From QZLE01 sp033852075 (GTDB lineage: Bacteria > Pseudomonadota > Gammaproteobacteria > QZLD01): 64,000 bases of DNA. The stretch is from positions 1 to 64,000 of the forward strand of contig JAWSVC010000006.1 in NCBI GenBank assembly GCA_033852075.1. The letters run 5' to 3'. Shown piece after piece: positions 1 to 8,575 of this stretch. The position numbers and the translations under genes are program-made. The number at the start of each line of letters is the position of its first letter. The first letter of the stretch is position 1. The notes beneath the pieces are model-generated. The model did no database searches. It worked only from the letters and a program-made list of their open reading frames with translations, and had not been told where the DNA came from.

Positions 1-400
1 AAAGCATAACCAGACGAATCTGCTTATCTTTTAGTTCTTTGATAGAATTTGCACTTTTTGCAACTAGGCCATCATTACCATTGGAAAAGTCGCCGACGAT
101 GATTGCTGTAGAATCAACCCCACCAACTGCTGGAATGGTAAGAGCATCCATGTTGGTTAGGGTTACTGCATCAAATTGGCCTGCAGTGTATAGGTTGATT
201 GATTCAATATAGTCGTTGATTAAGGTTACTTCGATTTCAATGCCGTATTTGTCAGCCCATTTCTTTACAATGCCGTTGTCAGCTGCATAACCCCATGGTT
301 CCCAGCCGGTGTAGTGTGACCATGCTACTTTGAACTTGTCTGCTGCAAAAGTATTAATGCTCATAAGTCCGAATAGTGCTAATACAATAAGTTTTTTCAT
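1..400 (-). CDS. ABC transporter substrate-binding protein, 3' part beyond window
   Basis: The first 133 residues of a periplasmic solute-binding protein are present. The ATG at 398-400 follows a clear AGGAG ribosome-binding site. The N-terminus is a signal peptide (MKKLIVLALFGLMS..., cleavage likely after TFAA). The mature part starts KFKVAWSHYTGWEPWGYA and continues with a pattern typical of the NitT/TauT-like binding proteins sometimes annotated as putative urea or taurine binding proteins. It is the last visible gene of a six-gene minus-strand operon, 33 bases after the TelA-family gene. Permease and ATPase genes may lie outside the window, but that cannot be seen. It resembles the binding-protein halves of the two OmpA fusions in the same operon. 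The family is well supported; the substrate is unknown. Confidence 0.8.
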   Translation of the reverse strand, partial: MKKLIVLALFGLMSINTFAADKFKVAWSHYTGWEPWGYAADNGIVKKWADKYGIEIEVTLINDYIESINLYTAGQFDAVTLTNMDALTIPAVGGVDSTAIIVGDFSNGNDGLVAKSANSIKELKDKQIRLVML

Positions 401-433
401 TTTTATCTCCTAAGATCCATTTACCTAAAAATA

Positions 434-1639
434 CTAACTAATTTCTAAAGCGTCGAAATCGCTACGAACAACCTTGGCTTCTTCCATTTTTTGGATAGCT
501 TCTTCAGTTTTGGCTGAAAGGTCATCAAGTTCAAGAATGTTCTGAGCCATCTGTGGTAGGGCGCTGCGGCGATATACGGATATATCTTCAAGCGCTGCAT
601 TGATGTCTAAGAATGATTTTTTCAGGGCTGCCATGTCTAGTGAAGTGCTTGCAGCCTGTTTGTGGATGTCTGCACCTTGTTGTCTAAGTCTGGCTGCATT
701 GCCAGCGATAAGGTCATCAGTAGTTTTATTAACCGCTTGGATTTTTTCCAAAACGATTTTTTGATTCGCTAGTGCTAGAGCAAGGGTGACGCCGACTTGT
801 AGGGCGTTAATGGTTACATTGGTTGCTCGATTTACGCCGCGAATAAGTTCTTTATTGTTACGAATGATTACTTCAATAGTCAGAACCCCCTGCTGGTTAA
901 CTGCAAGTTGTTGTTGGAGATCCTGAATGCGTTGACGTAACGGGAATAGAAGTTCTTCTTGTATAAATGCATAGCGAGGATCGTCGCTAGGTAATTCTGT
1001 TTCCAGTTTTTCAGTAAGTTGCTTATCAATTAACTGTCCAAGTTTAATGGCCTTGTTCAGTTTAAATGTTAGATCCCGCATTGTGGCTTGATCTGATTGC
1101 AAGGTAATATTGTCGCGTTTTAATTGTTCTGCGCCATCTTCCAGTGAGTTTACAATTGCTTCAATGACGGTTGATGCACTTTCGTATTTAGTGAAATATC
1201 TTTTGATTGGCTTGCCAATAAATGGAAGAAAGCCAAGCGTCCTTGAAAACCAGCCAGCTTCAAAATTAAAATCGGCTGGATCAAGATCTTCAACCTGCAT
1301 TTTTAGATCAACCAGAGAATTAGCAACCGGGCCACCATCATCTCCTCGTGAAGATAATTTTTTGATTGGTTCTTTTAGCATTGCGCTTTTCTTTGCGGCT
1401 TCAAGCTGAAGTTTATGGCTCATATTTTCCATTGCGCTGCGAGCTTGTAATTTACCTTCAGCATCATCTGGATTTATTAGCAGTAGCTTGTTGGTGATAT
1501 CACTTGCTTGTTTGGCTAGTTCTTGATCTTCCACGCTGACTTGTGGTTCCGCTGCAATCAGTTCATCTTTAATAACATCGATTTCTATCGGTTGCATTAC
1601 TGACTTTGGCTTTTCCATCTGTTCCATGGTTGTACTCAT
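434..1639 (-). CDS. TelA/KlaA-family toxic anion resistance protein
   Basis: This 401-residue cytoplasmic protein is almost entirely alpha-helical and shows the TelA family pattern: an acidic N-terminus, a central segment with GWFSRTLGFLPFIGKPIKRYF near residues 130-150, long coiled coils, and a conserved region (IIRNNKELIRGVNRATNVT...) near 260-300. TelA proteins were named from tellurite-resistance plasmids, but their biochemical role is unresolved, and many occur in membrane-stress gene clusters. The gene sits between a membrane coiled-coil protein gene and a binding-protein gene in the same operon, with gaps of about 33 bases. The context suggests a role in envelope stress or transport control rather than tellurite detoxification as such. 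Family assignment is strong; function is inferred. Confidence 0.9.
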   Translation of the reverse strand: MSTTMEQMEKPKSVMQPIEIDVIKDELIAAEPQVSVEDQELAKQASDITNKLLLINPDDAEGKLQARSAMENMSHKLQLEAAKKSAMLKEPIKKLSSRGDDGGPVANSLVDLKMQVEDLDPADFNFEAGWFSRTLGFLPFIGKPIKRYFTKYESASTVIEAIVNSLEDGAEQLKRDNITLQSDQATMRDLTFKLNKAIKLGQLIDKQLTEKLETELPSDDPRYAFIQEELLFPLRQRIQDLQQQLAVNQQGVLTIEVIIRNNKELIRGVNRATNVTINALQVGVTLALALANQKIVLEKIQAVNKTTDDLIAGNAARLRQQGADIHKQAASTSLDMAALKKSFLDINAALEDISVYRRSALPQMAQNILELDDLSAKTEEAIQKMEEAKVVRSDFDALEIS

Positions 1640-1672
1640 ACTAAGTTCTCCATTTTTTGCCCCATTGGGTTA

Positions 1673-2494
1673 TCATTTGTTAATTGAGTAATCATTTGCT
1701 CTGGATGCAAGTTGACTTAATTCTTGCATGGCCGTTTCCAAATCCAGTGTGGACATCCCTTTGCGAGTGGTAATTCCTGAAAGGGCAGCAGTAGTCTCAT
1801 CTATCACTGTCATTGCTGATTCATTTTTAGCAAACAGGTGTTTAATCGTCTTTTGTTGTTCGTTAAAAATTCCTTGGCGTTTGCTGTAAGACTCCATTTC
1901 CAGACGCTGGTGTTCATCAATTTCTTTTTGCCGATCCAGTTCAAGCATTCTGGAATTTATCAGATCAATGTCGATAGCTTGAATGCTATTAATTCTAGTA
2001 GTAACCTCCGAAAGGTTATCTATGACAGAAAGGAAGACTTGTTCAGCTATTCCGAGATAGCGATTAAAAGAGATCTCTCCTGGATTGAGTTTTTCCGACA
2101 GAATTTTTTCTAAAAGCTCAAATTTTTCCTGCAGACGCTCAAGTTGGTCTAACCCTTGTTGGCTATTAACCTGTTCTAATTTGCTCTTAAGATCATTAAG
2201 GCTTTTTTCTCTGCTTTGGGATAGTTGTTGTTGCAGGCTTTGTACATAGTCGTTAGTTATCTGTTCTTTGCGTACCGTAAAGTTGGTTATAAGGGCGCCA
2301 ATACTAATTACCCCTCCAGCTGCCGCTGCAGCAATTGGGATCACTGTGGGGCCAAGTAATAGGGCTGCTGCACCACCAAGTATTCCAATTGCTCCGGGAT
2401 ACAGAACTAGTGGATGCTGGATGCTATTTTTCATAATGGCGCTGGAAATGGCCTTTTTTGAAAAATCTATTCTTGCTGGTGTATTGCTACTCAT
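1673..2494 (-). CDS. Membrane-anchored coiled-coil protein of the TelA operon
   Basis: I do not recognise a named family for this 273-residue protein. Two adjacent hydrophobic segments near residues 28-75 (around LVLYPGAIGILGG and PTVIPIAAAAAGGVISIGAL) form a membrane hairpin rich in Gly and Ala. The remaining 200 residues are predicted coiled coil rich in Gln, Glu, Leu and Lys. The topology suggests a membrane scaffold whose cytoplasmic coil could contact TelA, itself coiled coil. XpaC-like membrane proteins accompany TelA genes in other bacteria, but I see no specific motif to claim that identity. The gene lies 11 bases after the OmpA-fusion gene and 33 bases before the TelA gene. Confidence 0.75.
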   Translation of the reverse strand: MSSNTPARIDFSKKAISSAIMKNSIQHPLVLYPGAIGILGGAAALLLGPTVIPIAAAAAGGVISIGALITNFTVRKEQITNDYVQSLQQQLSQSREKSLNDLKSKLEQVNSQQGLDQLERLQEKFELLEKILSEKLNPGEISFNRYLGIAEQVFLSVIDNLSEVTTRINSIQAIDIDLINSRMLELDRQKEIDEHQRLEMESYSKRQGIFNEQQKTIKHLFAKNESAMTVIDETTAALSGITTRKGMSTLDLETAMQELSQLASRANDYSINK

Positions 2495-2505
2495 TAGTTC
2501 CCTTT

Positions 2506-4071
2506 TTACAAATCCTCAGCTACCAGATTTAACTCAACTCTGGGTAGTCTGTAGTTGTAGGCTCTATTTGATTCCCCTGGTTTTTTGGCAAGCGGTTTGC
2601 TAGAACCATAGCCAACAGCTCTAATTCTGTCGATATCAATGTTATAGGTGATTTCTATGTAGCGTGCAACAGATTCCGCTCGATCTTGCGATAGCAGCTG
2701 GTTGGCGGTTTTGTCACCGCGCAGACCAGTATGGCCTTTGATGACAACTCTGAAATTAGGGTAATGCTTAAGTTGTTTTATTGCTTTATCTATCTCTTTT
2801 TTGCCATCTAGATTGAGGTCTGATGTGCCGCTTTGGAATGAGATAGGGCGAATTCGTAATGTGCCGATTTCTCGTAGTTTATCCCATTGCGCTGGACTAA
2901 GTGGGGTAAAGTCCCTTTCTAGGGATGATTTGCCGCTACTGCTCTCTTTGCTGCCAAATCCTGCACTCATGTTTTTTTCGAATAATTTGCCTATAAACGA
3001 ACTGTTGGTGATGCGATATGGATTACCGTCCGGGATTGGGTTTTTGGAAAAATCACCATTATCTATAAGGATTTCTATGCTTGATTCAATAGTATCAATC
3101 AGATCTTCTCTGGTATCAGTAGCATAATTGCTAGAGATGCCGAACCATTGTGCTGCATTGTCAGTTAGACTGGCCCATGAAATCCCTTGCATAAGTTTTT
3201 CAGCTTTGGATTTAGAAAGGTCTGATTGTGAGGCGATCTCTTTTATAAGAGACTTTTTGTTTTGGCGATAGTATTTTTGTGTTTTGAAATAATTATCTAA
3301 TAGGGTGTTAACAGCCTCTGGGTTGTTATTAGAATATTCGCGGTTTACCAGTAAAATATCCACTATAAGTTTATTGGTGTCCTCTGTTCCTAGTAGTTTT
3401 ATTATCCCTTTCTTTTCCAAGGCTTTTGATACGTCCGGTTCCCAGATGACTGCGGCATTAACCTGTTTGTCCAGTAAAGCCTTTAAAGCTTCTTCTGAAC
3501 CGTCGCGTTGGTCGCGCCAGTTATTATGTTGTCCCATTAAGGTGGGTACATCAAAGTGATAGCCAACGGCCTTAATTAAATGCTCACTTGGTGAACTAGG
3601 AGTATAAGCAATTTTAAGGTCCTGTTTGGTTTTGAGGTCATCAATAGTTTTGATCTGGTCTTCCCAGGCAACAATTGCATCACCACCTTTTGATTCATCA
3701 ATAATGGTGATTATTGTGCCAGGAAAACTATATTCTGCGGCACTAAGGATATAGGAATCGACTGTCGCAACTGCAAATTGAATCTTTCCTTTTTTAAGGT
3801 CTTTCATCCTGGAACTGTAGTCGGCATTGTCGTTTTCGCAGTTTAGGATATAACCGCTACGTCTCATGCGTCCTTTCATTTCTGAGGAGCAAAGAGGGAT
3901 GTAGCCTGCCCAGTTATCTATGCCAATAGTGATTGTGCCCTTGGTATCTTTTGCGTCAGAAGTATCTATCTGTTTGCTTTCGTGAAGCAGCGGAAGTATA
4001 AATTTGGCTCCAATCAGTGCGGCAACGCCGAAAAACACCAGAATCAGGAATGCCTTAAAATGGTTGTTCAT
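2506..4071 (-). CDS. Substrate-binding protein / OmpA-like fusion, membrane-anchored
   Basis: This protein joins two domains. After an N-terminal anchor (MNNHFKAFLILVFFGVAALIG) comes a type 2 periplasmic binding domain over about residues 40-300 (GTITIGIDNWAGYIPLC..., ...VAWEDQIKTIDDLK). The C-terminal 120 residues are an OmpA-like peptidoglycan-binding domain with GHTGLRG, LSQDRAESVARYI and RIRAVGYGSSKP. A longer frame opens at a TTG at 4101, but the ATG at 4071 is preferred because GGGA lies ten bases upstream and the encoded start is a clean signal anchor. OmpA domains bind the diaminopimelate of peptidoglycan, so the binding domain is presumably held near the wall. A second, more distant copy of the architecture is encoded two genes upstream. 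The ligand is unknown. Confidence 0.85.
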   Translation of the reverse strand: MNNHFKAFLILVFFGVAALIGAKFILPLLHESKQIDTSDAKDTKGTITIGIDNWAGYIPLCSSEMKGRMRRSGYILNCENDNADYSSRMKDLKKGKIQFAVATVDSYILSAAEYSFPGTIITIIDESKGGDAIVAWEDQIKTIDDLKTKQDLKIAYTPSSPSEHLIKAVGYHFDVPTLMGQHNNWRDQRDGSEEALKALLDKQVNAAVIWEPDVSKALEKKGIIKLLGTEDTNKLIVDILLVNREYSNNNPEAVNTLLDNYFKTQKYYRQNKKSLIKEIASQSDLSKSKAEKLMQGISWASLTDNAAQWFGISSNYATDTREDLIDTIESSIEILIDNGDFSKNPIPDGNPYRITNSSFIGKLFEKNMSAGFGSKESSSGKSSLERDFTPLSPAQWDKLREIGTLRIRPISFQSGTSDLNLDGKKEIDKAIKQLKHYPNFRVVIKGHTGLRGDKTANQLLSQDRAESVARYIEITYNIDIDRIRAVGYGSSKPLAKKPGESNRAYNYRLPRVELNLVAEDL

Positions 4072-4121
4072 ATCAATAATTTCCCTTTGAATTCCTACCA
4101 AAAACCAAGTTTAGACCCTTT

Positions 4122-4919
4122 TTATTGGAAGTCTGTGACAGTGAATTCTTCGGATTCAGCCAAAATGTCGTCAAGTCCTTGGCGTAGACTTTCAAGATTG
4201 CTTGCAGCCTTATAATAGGTTCTACCTGGCTGATTTAGCGAATGGTTTTCATCTAAGCAGAAGCCAATTGTATGTACAAGTATAGGGGTGTCATTGATAA
4301 TATTATTAACCAAATTAGACGGATCCTCTCCTTCGCTTGCGGCGCCGTCGGTTACAATAATAATATTGTATTCACCGTAACCAAGTTGTTTTCTTCCTTG
4401 TTCGGTTATCTTGTTTAAAGCGATATTTATAGAGCTGTTTAGAGGAGTTCCTCCACCATAACTTACCATTCTTACAGCATCACTAAACATAGCTGTATTT
4501 TTTTGTTGTAACGCCATGCGTTCAGAAGTGCCGTTGCGGTCAAAGGCGACTACACCAATATTGGCTTCTTCCGGGATGTTGCGAGCAAACTCTATTAGAG
4601 CAAGTTTGGCAGCCTCCATTTTGGTATAGTGCCCAGAACAATCAATATTGTGCATGCTTCCGGAACCATCAATCACAAAGTAATAGTTCTTTGCTAATAG
4701 GTTGTCGGCAACACCGTTGCTACTATCATCTTCTTTTAGCATTGGCCAATTGTTAATCGTTTTTGCCGGTTTATTTGTAGATTTGCCGGTTGAACTTTGT
4801 GCCTGAATTGGAATATTTGGTGTTGAGGCCGGTTTTCCCGATTTCTGACTGAAGTAAACAAATGCAATCACTACTATGATAATAATCAGGTTTAATTTGA
4901 ATTTAAGCTTTCTCATCAT
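4122..4919 (-). CDS. Membrane-anchored von Willebrand factor A domain protein
   Basis: This 265-residue protein has one N-terminal transmembrane helix (LIIIIVVIAFVYFSQ) and a vWA domain over about residues 75-250. The metal-ion adhesion site is complete: DGSGS in YYFVIDGSGSM, the Thr of GGGTPLN, and the Asp of VTDGAASEGED. The domain is therefore probably periplasmic and binds a divalent ion used in protein contacts. Two ATG codons stand in tandem at the start, after AGAGGA. It lies between the two binding-protein/OmpA fusion genes with a gap of 18 bases upstream. A partner role for the fusion proteins or the TelA pair is inferred from context only. Confidence 0.85.
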   Translation of the reverse strand: MMRKLKFKLNLIIIIVVIAFVYFSQKSGKPASTPNIPIQAQSSTGKSTNKPAKTINNWPMLKEDDSSNGVADNLLAKNYYFVIDGSGSMHNIDCSGHYTKMEAAKLALIEFARNIPEEANIGVVAFDRNGTSERMALQQKNTAMFSDAVRMVSYGGGTPLNSSINIALNKITEQGRKQLGYGEYNIIIVTDGAASEGEDPSNLVNNIINDTPILVHTIGFCLDENHSLNQPGRTYYKAASNLESLRQGLDDILAESEEFTVTDFQ

Positions 4920-4937
4920 TGATCCTCTTTGCTTTGT

Positions 4938-6650
4938 TTAAAGAGGCTTGAATACAGATGATTCTGCTTCAACCTGAATGATACGGAACTGAACGCGCAT
5001 ATTGCTTAGCCATTCTTGTTCAGTTTTAGGTGCGCATGGGATGCTACCGCAAATCCCTGTGCTTGGTTGGTTAATTCCATGGCCAATAGTGGCAAATTGC
5101 GATTCATCAAGTGCTACGCCGCTATTTTCTGCAAACTTTATAATTTCTTCTCGTACTTTGACTGCTCGGGAAAGGCTGAGGTTTTTTGCAGATTGCTTGA
5201 TACGACTAAGGACTACATCCGGTGCATTAGCTTTGCGCTTGCGAAGATATCCCATTGGGTCACTATGTCCTTCAACCGTTATCAATGCGCCGCCATAGGT
5301 GCTGGCAAATTCAATAACTTTTTGGAATGAATCTGCGTAAAGATCAGCCGAAAACTCATTTTGGTTTGGTTTAAAGAACACCTCAAACGAGAATAATTCA
5401 TCATTACCAAGAGTTCCTTGTTGTTGTTTGCGGGAAACTACTGCTGCAACTTGGGTTTTATCAAACTTTGGTTGTTCAACCTTGGCGGTGTTCAGTAGTC
5501 CAGCTTCCAATTTTTTATAATCGAAATCAGCGGAAACTATAGCTGCTGTTTGGCCTATAAGGCCTATAGTTTTGAATGATGCTTGAGCTTCTGAGGAAAG
5601 TTTATTGATATTACGAGGATATTTGCTGTTTTGGAAAAATTTAATATTGCCTTGATAACCAGCAAATTCAGCATCCAAATATAATCCTTCTGCATCTGCA
5701 GCGGCTTCTTTTGCATCTAGCAGGATATCCGCAGAACTTTCAAGAAGTTTTGTCTTATCACTACCAGTACCAGACATGATTGCAGCTATTTTTTCTTGGG
5801 CTTTAAATAATGAATGAACAAAGGCATCAACTTCACTGCGATTAGATTTATAAAAATCAGATCTAACGGCATATACGTCAGCAATAATGCGGTTTGCTGT
5901 TTTTGTGGACATTAGAATTTGTGCGCCTTTAACTGAATCTTCCGCGCCGGTGCCAACGGTGCCATTCGATGATAGGGCAAGAGCATCAGGAATGATTACA
6001 AAAGCTGCATCTATATCTGATTCGTAAAATGCAGCCATAGGTGAATTATCGGTTCCGGTAAGGTCAGGAAGCCACTTGATTTTAACGTCTTTTAGATTTA
6101 ACCCTGCATCTGACAGAACTTTGGTTAAATAATCAACATGTGGTCCATATGCCTGAACTGCTATAGTTTTGCCCTTAAGGTCTTTAGTGGTTTTTATATT
6201 CTCTTTTACAACCAGAGCATCACCACCGGCAGACCAGGTTAACTGATAGATAAATACCGGTTTGGTTGCCTGGTTTTGATTAAGCAGTTCCATCGCTTGG
6301 CTGCACATGCCAACAGTACAGCGTAAGAAAGGAGATTTTCCGCTAAGGTATGATGACAGTTGATCGGTAAAGTTATCTACGCGGGATAGTTTGATTCTTA
6401 ATCCTGCATCGGAAAATATACTTTTGTCGGCTGTAGTTCTGCTATTGCCGTTGGCATAGATAGTGGCTATATCTCCGCCCCAGGTGATTATTGGAACCTC
6501 TAAAGTGTTATTGTATTTTAAGGGTCCTACAGGGGTTTTTACTACCTGTTTAAGAGGTTTTATATCGATATATGCTGGTTTGGCAAATATTGATGATGTA
6601 AAAGCGAAAAGAACGAAGATAGAACTTAAGATAATAGAAATCTTTTTCAC
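4938..6650 (-). CDS. Substrate-binding protein / OmpA-like fusion with signal peptide
   Basis: This is the first gene of the minus-strand operon. It starts at a GTG preceded by GGGAG seven bases upstream. The 570-residue product has a cleavable signal peptide (MKKISIILSSIFVLFAFTSS), a type 2 periplasmic binding domain over about residues 45-340 with the typical TTKDLKGKTIAVQAYGPHVDYL, and a C-terminal OmpA-like domain over about 420-565 (FFKPNQNEF, TVEGHSDPMGYL, LSLSRAVKVREEI, IGHGINQPS). Its binding domain resembles NitT/TauT-type proteins, as does the product cut at the window edge. Fusion to an OmpA domain would fix a normally soluble receptor to the cell wall. Ligand and transporter partner are unknown. 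Confidence 0.85.
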   Translation of the reverse strand: MKKISIILSSIFVLFAFTSSIFAKPAYIDIKPLKQVVKTPVGPLKYNNTLEVPIITWGGDIATIYANGNSRTTADKSIFSDAGLRIKLSRVDNFTDQLSSYLSGKSPFLRCTVGMCSQAMELLNQNQATKPVFIYQLTWSAGGDALVVKENIKTTKDLKGKTIAVQAYGPHVDYLTKVLSDAGLNLKDVKIKWLPDLTGTDNSPMAAFYESDIDAAFVIIPDALALSSNGTVGTGAEDSVKGAQILMSTKTANRIIADVYAVRSDFYKSNRSEVDAFVHSLFKAQEKIAAIMSGTGSDKTKLLESSADILLDAKEAAADAEGLYLDAEFAGYQGNIKFFQNSKYPRNINKLSSEAQASFKTIGLIGQTAAIVSADFDYKKLEAGLLNTAKVEQPKFDKTQVAAVVSRKQQQGTLGNDELFSFEVFFKPNQNEFSADLYADSFQKVIEFASTYGGALITVEGHSDPMGYLRKRKANAPDVVLSRIKQSAKNLSLSRAVKVREEIIKFAENSGVALDESQFATIGHGINQPSTGICGSIPCAPKTEQEWLSNMRVQFRIIQVEAESSVFKPL

Positions 6651-6934
6651 GTAGCTGCTCCCTTAATCCATTGGTTGTAGCAATATAATTCCAGCTGTCT
6701 AAACTAAATTTATAGGCCCTGTTTTTTTGACCTGAATCGGCTTGCTGAATCATACCTAATCAACCCATTATGATTCATAGCAAAGACAGATCCAGATTAT
6801 CACACGAAATGGTATATTAAGCCAGCCCTTACCATATAGTGAAAAACCTTGAAAACTTAATGAGGTGGATTGATTTCTGCCTGTCAGAAGGGTAATCTTC
6901 CACCCGTTGAGATATGTATAGAAGGCGAAAGAAA

Positions 6935-7687
6935 ATGCGTAAACCGATAGTAGCTGGAAACTGGAAAATGAATGGTAACCAGGAGAGTATAGTTTCATTG
7001 CTGGATGGAGTTATTTCTGGTGTTGATGGGAATATTAAAGCTCAAGTTATAGTTTGTAGTCCTTTTATTTACCTGCCAATGGTGGCTGGTAAGGTTGCAG
7101 ATACTAATGTTGAGTTTGGATCGCAGAATATTTCACAATTTGAGTCGGGTGCGTATACCGGTGAGATATCAGCGAAGATGCTAAAAGATTTTGATTGTAA
7201 ATATGCCATTATCGGGCATTCCGAGCGTAGACATATCTTTGGTGAGACAGATCAGGATGTGGCGGATAAATATAAAAAGGCTCAGGAGCATGGAATTACT
7301 CCAATTCTTTGTGTTGGTGAGTTATTAGAAGAGCGCGAAGCAGATAAAACTGCCGAGGTCGTTATTAGGCAGATAGATGCGATTCTATCAACCAGCGGTG
7401 TCGAATCTTTACAAAATGCGATTGTTGCCTATGAGCCGGTTTGGGCTATTGGAACAGGTAAAACAGCTACTCCGGAGCAAGCTCAGGAAGTTCATAAATT
7501 AATTCGCGAGACTATTGCTAAACAAAGTGATACAATCGCGGGCTCGCTGCGAATCCTATATGGAGGCAGCGTAAAATCATCCAACGCAGTAGAATTGTTT
7601 GCGATGGAGGATATAGACGGTGGGTTAATTGGTGGTGCGTCGTTGGAAGCAGAAGATTTTCTGGCGATATGTGCAGCCGCTAATTAG
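6935..7687 (+). CDS. tpiA: Triosephosphate isomerase
   Basis: TpiA interconverts dihydroxyacetone phosphate and glyceraldehyde 3-phosphate in glycolysis and gluconeogenesis. The 250-residue product has the usual length and all key residues: Asn9 and Lys11 in GNWKMNG, His95 in IIGHSERR, Glu167 in AYEPVWAIGTG, and the phosphate-binding LYGGSVKSSN near the C-terminus. An in-frame ATG exists 21 bases upstream, but the ATG at 6935 is preferred because it gives the canonical MRKPIVAGNWK start and has AAGG upstream. secG follows after 36 bases, an arrangement common in Gammaproteobacteria. The gene is divergent from the TelA operon. Confidence 0.98.
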   Translation: MRKPIVAGNWKMNGNQESIVSLLDGVISGVDGNIKAQVIVCSPFIYLPMVAGKVADTNVEFGSQNISQFESGAYTGEISAKMLKDFDCKYAIIGHSERRHIFGETDQDVADKYKKAQEHGITPILCVGELLEEREADKTAEVVIRQIDAILSTSGVESLQNAIVAYEPVWAIGTGKTATPEQAQEVHKLIRETIAKQSDTIAGSLRILYGGSVKSSNAVELFAMEDIDGGLIGGASLEAEDFLAICAAAN

Positions 7688-7723
7688 ATTGTAGAATCCA
7701 AACACAGTATTAAGAAGAAATAG

Positions 7724-8323
7724 ATGGAAACGATATTACTTATTATTCACGTTCTAGTGGCCATGGCGCTTATTGGTTTGGTACTTATGCAGCAAGGGAA
7801 AGGTGCTGACATGGGTGCGGGTTTTGGTAGCGGTGCTTCCGGAACAGTATTTGGAGCAAGTGGTTCCGGGTCATTCATGAGCAGATTAACCGGAGGTGTT
7901 GCTGCTGCATTCTTTATAATGACTATCGTGCTTGCGATTGTTTCAAGCCAAACGGCTGAAAATAAAGATGTGATTAGTGATGCATTAGATGAGCCGGCAG
8001 TTGTAGAAACTGTTAAAGCAGATGCGGATGAGGCTCCTGCGGCTCCAGCTGAAGAAACAGCAACGATTAAAGAAGGTGAAGCTGCAGCTAATCTTGAAGA
8101 CATTAAGCCAGAAGCTGAGCAATTTGAAGAGAAGGTTGAGGCTGCAACAGAAGAAGCTGCAACAGAAGAAGCTGCAACAGAAGAAGCTGCAACAGAAGAG
8201 GTAGCGGCAGAAGTTAAAGAAGCAGCTACTGAAGCAGCAGAAAAGGTTGAAGAAAAAGTTGAGCAGGCTGAAGAAACTGTAACAGAAACAGTTGAAACCG
8301 CTAAGGAAGAGTCGGCTCAATAA
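7724..8323 (+). CDS. secG: Protein-export subunit SecG with extended acidic tail
   Basis: SecG is the small, non-essential subunit of the SecYEG translocon. The first 80 residues match the family: two transmembrane helices (about 3-22 and 53-74) around a Gly-rich cytoplasmic loop (GADMGAGFGSGASGTVFGASG). Residues from about 85 to 199 form a Glu/Ala-rich tail containing four tandem EEAAT units and further degenerate copies. SecG is usually about 75-130 residues, so roughly half of this protein is extension. The tail resembles a flexible charged linker; its role is unknown. The gene follows tpiA and precedes tRNA-Leu by 14 bases, so it may share a transcript with the tRNA. Confidence 0.93.
   Translation: METILLIIHVLVAMALIGLVLMQQGKGADMGAGFGSGASGTVFGASGSGSFMSRLTGGVAAAFFIMTIVLAIVSSQTAENKDVISDALDEPAVVETVKADADEAPAAPAEETATIKEGEAAANLEDIKPEAEQFEEKVEAATEEAATEEAATEEAATEEVAAEVKEAATEAAEKVEEKVEQAEETVTETVETAKEESAQ
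8141..8200 (+). repeat. 15-bp tandem repeat inside secG
   Basis: Four head-to-tail copies of GCTGCAACAGAAGAA occur here; the last differs in its final base. The unit is a multiple of three, so copy-number changes alter tail length without shifting frame. It encodes the EEAAT units of the SecG tail. Confidence 0.92.
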
Positions 8324-8337
8324 TTAAACCAAAGATT

Positions 8338-8422
8338 GCCGAAGTGGTGGAATTGGTAGACACGCTATCTTGAGGGGGTAGTGGCGCAAGCCGTGCCGGT
8401 TCGAGTCCGGCCTTCGGCACCA
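8338..8422 (+). tRNA. tRNA-Leu (GAG)
   Basis: The 85-base sequence folds as a class II tRNA. The acceptor stem GCCGAAG pairs with CTTCGGC, followed by discriminator A and an encoded CCA at 8420-8422. The anticodon stem CTATC/GGTAG encloses the loop TTGAGGG with anticodon GAG at 8372-8374. The T-arm reads GCCGGTTCGAGTCCGGC. The short variable arm (about TGGCGCAAGCC) is typical for leucine. It lies directly behind secG, and an integrase remnant begins about 150 bases downstream, consistent with use of the tRNA as an integration site. Confidence 0.97.
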
Positions 8423-8434
8423 AGAAGGTGTTGC

Positions 8435-8471
8435 AAAGGGTTTCAGGATGTCCTGAAACCCTTTTGTTTTT
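8435..8471 (+). terminator. Rho-independent terminator after tRNA-Leu
   Basis: AAGGGTTTCAGGA and TCCTGAAACCCTT form a 13-bp perfect stem with a two-base loop, followed by TTGTTTTT. It sits 13 bases after the tRNA and would end the secG-tRNA transcript. Confidence 0.9.
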
Positions 8472-8575
8472 GCGGTGTTACGAAGTTTTGTTGTTTTATG
8501 GTGTTTCAGGTGAGTTCACTGTATAGCACCACAAATGGTGCTATCTCAGTTCGTTTTAAGTGAGGTAGCGCCAAA

